Positions 11,364 to 13,776 of a DNA stretch of 13,776 nucleotides are shown piece by piece. Source of the DNA: JAOUEE01 sp051011595 (GTDB taxonomy: Bacteria > Actinomycetota > Acidimicrobiia > Acidimicrobiales > SHLQ01). The position numbers and the translations under genes were made by a program. Within the stretch, counting starts at the first letter, position 1. Every line of letters begins with the position of its first letter. Location: positions 1-13,776 of the forward strand of contig JBPCTQ010000001.1 of assembly GCA_051011595.1 (NCBI GenBank), in the 5' to 3' direction. A model generated the notes under the pieces. The model made no database searches, was not told where the DNA came from, and saw only the letters and a list, made by a program, of their open reading frames with translations.

Positions 11364-13776
11364 GTACCGGAGTCCTTGCCTACCGAGTCGAACACCCCGT
11401 CAGCTTCGAGGTGTTCGACGATGTCGTCCAGTCGAGCGGTCCAGTCGATCGACGCCAGGGATTCGTTGGGGTCGAAGGCCGGATCGGCCTCGGCGTCGGC
11501 CACCGCCCGGGCGAACTCGCCGGCGCCCGAGGTCACCACCACGCGGCCGGCCAGGTCCTCGATGTTCTCCACGGCGGTAGCCACCACCGGCAGGCCGGCG
11601 GCCAGGTAGGTGTACACCTTCAGGGGGTTCATCCGTTCGGTCATGGGACCCTGCAGGTGGGGCACGATGGCCACGTCGGCTCGGGCCAACAGGTCGGGCA
11701 CCTCGGTGTGGGGCACCACCCCCAGGAACTCGACGTTGTCGAGGGCCGCCAGGCGGGCCACGGCATCGGAGCGCCCATCGGTGGATCCGGCGAACACGAA
11801 GTGATGATCGTCGAGGAGGCCGACCACCTCTTCGACCAACGTCCAGTCGATGCGGCTCCGCATGTCGCCCACGTAGACCACCCGTCGGTCGCCTTCGGTG
11901 CGGCGCTGGTCGACGGCTCGGGCCAGCCGGGCCACGTCGGCTCCGTTGGGGACGACGTGGATGGTGTCGGCATGTTCGGCGAAGGCGGCGACGTTGGGTT
12001 CGCAGTTGGTGAACACCGCGGCTGCGCCTGGGATCAGCCGGGCGTAGGCATCGTCGATGCGTTGGGCGTCGGACCGTCGTGGGTGCAGCACCCGTTGATC
12101 GTCGATGATGTCGACCACCACCGCGCCGAAGTCGATGGCGTCGGCCACCTGATCGAAACCGGGGGCGATCGGGCACACCCACGCCATGGTGGTGGCCGGG
12201 TCGAGCCCCGCGGCGTGCAGCCGGCGGCTCACGAAGTCGGGGTATTGGTCGCTGGTCGGCAGCGGTGCACCGGTGAGGGGATCGTTGTCGCCGTGATCGC
12301 TGAACACGAACACCCGTTTGTCGAAGCCGGGGCGATCGATCATGCCCAGATGGCGGTCGAGCACGTTCTGGTGCACCCAGGCCGTCTCCTCGGGCAACTC
12401 GTCGGTGGGTCGGTCGAGCTCGCCGGCGAGCGTACGGACATCGACGGGTGCGTCGAAGTGGACAATGCGACCGAAGCGAGGGGAGCGAGCCATGGCGTCG
12501 GCGATCATGTCGGCCCGTCGGCCGTAGATGTCGCTGTCGTTCTGCTTCCAGAAGAAGGCCACGTCGGCGCCGCCGAGCGAAGCCGGTTCGGTCGACTCGA
12601 AGAGATCGGGTCGGTGGCGGCGACGGTGGATCTCGTATCCCTCGCGGGCATCTTCGAGTACGGCGACGGACCAGGGGGTGGCGTCGTGACCGGCGGCCTC
12701 GCGGTGGGCCGCTTCGAGACGGGCGCCGTTCACGCCGTGGCTGAATTCCCCCAGGAATCCCTGACGGCGAGCCGCGGCGGCGGTCGGGTCGGGACCGTCG
12801 GCCGCCTCGCGCAGGCCGGCGGCCAACGAGTCGGGGCCGGCCACGACGGTGAAGCCGACCCCGGCCAGATCGGCCAGCGGGGGAGTGGCGGCCACGAACA
12901 CCGGTTTGCCCAGGGCCAGACCGTCGCTGATCTTGGCCGGGATCTGGAACCGAGCGATGGGGTCGGCCGGATCCTGCAACAGGGCCAGGGCGTCGGCGCC
13001 GGCGAGCAGGTCGGGGAGTGTGTCGAAGTCACACGGGGGGTGGGTCCGCACCGACACGCCGGAGCGGCCCAGTTCAGCTGCTGCCGCCTGGGGGTCGGCG
13101 GCTCCCACGACGTGGAGCACGAAGCGGTCGTCGAGGCGACCCATGGCGTCGACCACCTGGTCGAGGCCCTTGTGGGGTCGAGGCGTCCCGACGAACAACA
13201 CGACGAAGTCTTCTTCGCCTGCACCGAGGCGAGCGCGCCCGGCCGCCCGGTCGGTCACGGCCGGGTCGAAGCGGTTCTCGTCGCGGGCATGGCGCACGAT
13301 GATGCCGCCGTAGCGGCCGCGTAACTCGATGTTCGACACGGTGTGGACCGGTACACCGGCGATCTGGTGGTGAGCCCACCGGGTGGCTTCACCTCCGGTG
13401 GGGTCGGCGAAGCGGTCGAGCACGTCGACGTCGTCGCTGAAGAACGCAGTCTCCTCGTCGTCGATGTCGAGCACCAGCGACGCCCGGTTGGTGTGCTGCA
13501 CCATGGCCCCCAACACCAGGCCTGGCAGGCGGGCCTTCCCGATGTGCACGGTGTCGACGCGGCTTCGCGCGGCCAGCATGAAGCCGTGGGCGAAGAACGC
13601 GCCGAAGTCGTCGGTGGCGTAGGCAACAGGCCGTTCGATGTGGTCACGCAGCGGCCGCCACAGCCGGCGGCCGTGTTCGCCCCACAGCGGCCCCATCAAC
13701 ACGGTGTCGTGGGTGCGGGCCAACAGGTCGTGTAGCACCAGCGCCCGTCCGGCCGGATTGTGGGCCAGGTCCCATG
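11360..13776 (-). CDS. Double GT-B (GT4-like) glycosyltransferase, 5' end outside window
   Basis: The reading frame stays open to the right edge and reads W-D-L-A-H-N-P-A-G-R-A at its visible beginning, a common N-terminal motif of GT-B proteins, so the true start is just outside; at least 804 codons. Residues are numbered from the GTG at 13738, which I do not take as the start. Unit one: VVLFVGTPRPHKGLDQ (179-194) and IPAKISDGLALGKPVFV (266-282), the usual donor-site end of GT4. Unit two begins near 391 (ADVAFFWKQNDSDIYGRRA). It continues through VVPNGADVARL (595-605) and VVYVGDMRSRIDW (620-632), and ends with FLGVVPHTEVPDLLARAD (671-688) and ERMNPLKVYTYLAAGLPVV (701-719), a TuaH-like signature. 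Two complete catalytic units in one chain suggest consecutive sugar additions. No membrane helix is seen. Confidence 0.88.
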   Translation of the reverse strand, partial: WDLAHNPAGRALVLHDLLARTHDTVLMGPLWGEHGRRLWRPLRDHIERPVAYATDDFGAFFAHGFMLAARSRVDTVHIGKARLPGLVLGAMVQHTNRASLVLDIDDEETAFFSDDVDVLDRFADPTGGEATRWAHHQIAGVPVHTVSNIELRGRYGGIIVRHARDENRFDPAVTDRAAGRARLGAGEEDFVVLFVGTPRPHKGLDQVVDAMGRLDDRFVLHVVGAADPQAAAAELGRSGVSVRTHPPCDFDTLPDLLAGADALALLQDPADPIARFQIPAKISDGLALGKPVFVAATPPLADLAGVGFTVVAGPDSLAAGLREAADGPDPTAAAARRQGFLGEFSHGVNGARLEAAHREAAGHDATPWSVAVLEDAREGYEIHRRRHRPDLFESTEPASLGGADVAFFWKQNDSDIYGRRADMIADAMARSPRFGRIVHFDAPVDVRTLAGELDRPTDELPEETAWVHQNVLDRHLGMIDRPGFDKRVFVFSDHGDNDPLTGAPLPTSDQYPDFVSRRLHAAGLDPATTMAWVCPIAPGFDQVADAIDFGAVVVDIIDDQRVLHPRRSDAQRIDDAYARLIPGAAAVFTNCEPNVAAFAEHADTIHVVPNGADVARLARAVDQRRTEGDRRVVYVGDMRSRIDWTLVEEVVGLLDDHHFVFAGSTDGRSDAVARLAALDNVEFLGVVPHTEVPDLLARADVAIVPHLQGPMTERMNPLKVYTYLAAGLPVVATAVENIEDLAGRVVVTSGAGEFARAVADAEADPAFDPNESLASIDWTARLDDIVEHLEADGVFDSVGKDSGT

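Noticed and set aside
11027..13324. A 765-codon open frame on the plus strand opposite the glycosyltransferase genes
   Set aside because: It is the antisense shadow of two clear glycosyltransferase genes. The composition (Gly/His/Val/Asp-rich), lack of recognisable domains and GC-rich codon pattern explain the missing stops.

Overview
The window is a dense, GC-rich stretch of bacterial chromosome. Its strong G/C bias at third codon positions, GTG/TTG starts, TetR control, soluble P450 and F420-type LLM oxidoreductase point to an actinobacterium. A member of Acidimicrobiia or a relative of the mycobacteria is my best guess, but that is inference; there is no rRNA or other taxonomic marker. I see no tRNA, CRISPR array, insertion sequence or phage gene.

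Left part (1-2404, minus strand): a TetR repressor is followed by an SDR dehydrogenase, a nitroreductase-family flavoprotein and the first 61 codons of a Rieske ring-hydroxylating oxygenase that runs off the left edge. The last three genes are joined by 4-nt ATGA and GTGA overlaps. Reading away from the TetR gene on the plus strand are an acyl-CoA dehydrogenase (2461-3717) and a second SDR (3822-4580). That SDR converges with a cytochrome P450 (5880-4588, minus), which lies downstream of a CaiB/BaiF CoA-transferase (7128-5938, minus).

Middle part (7242-9984, plus): an Rv3520c-like F420-dependent LLM oxidoreductase, a DUF3445 protein (heme-dependent oxidative N-demethylase family) and a retinol-dehydrogenase-like SDR are packed together. 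Taken together, 1-9984 looks like a catabolic island for a lipophilic or cyclic acid-type substrate. The enzyme types fit hydroxylation (P450, Rieske), alcohol oxidation (three SDRs), CoA transfer and acyl-CoA desaturation. The substrate cannot be read from the sequence, and no ferredoxin, hydratase or thiolase is present here.

Right part (9985-13776): a 111-bp intergenic region carries several palindromes, including a 38-bp nested tandem pair, in front of a 71-aa charged orphan protein. Converging on it is a minus-strand pair of glycosyltransferases: a very long protein with two GT-B (GT4-like) units, cut by the right edge, coupled by GTGA overlap to a GT2-type enzyme.

The regulatory signals are the most novel part. 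(1) A near-palindrome TGACCGCGCG(A/G)TCA lies just before both the second SDR and the P450, suggesting an unnamed shared regulon. (2) Several starts without Shine-Dalgarno sequence have a TAnnnT hexamer ending 6-7 nt before the start codon, a leaderless-transcript signature. (3) The nested palindromes in front of the small orphan gene are unexplained.
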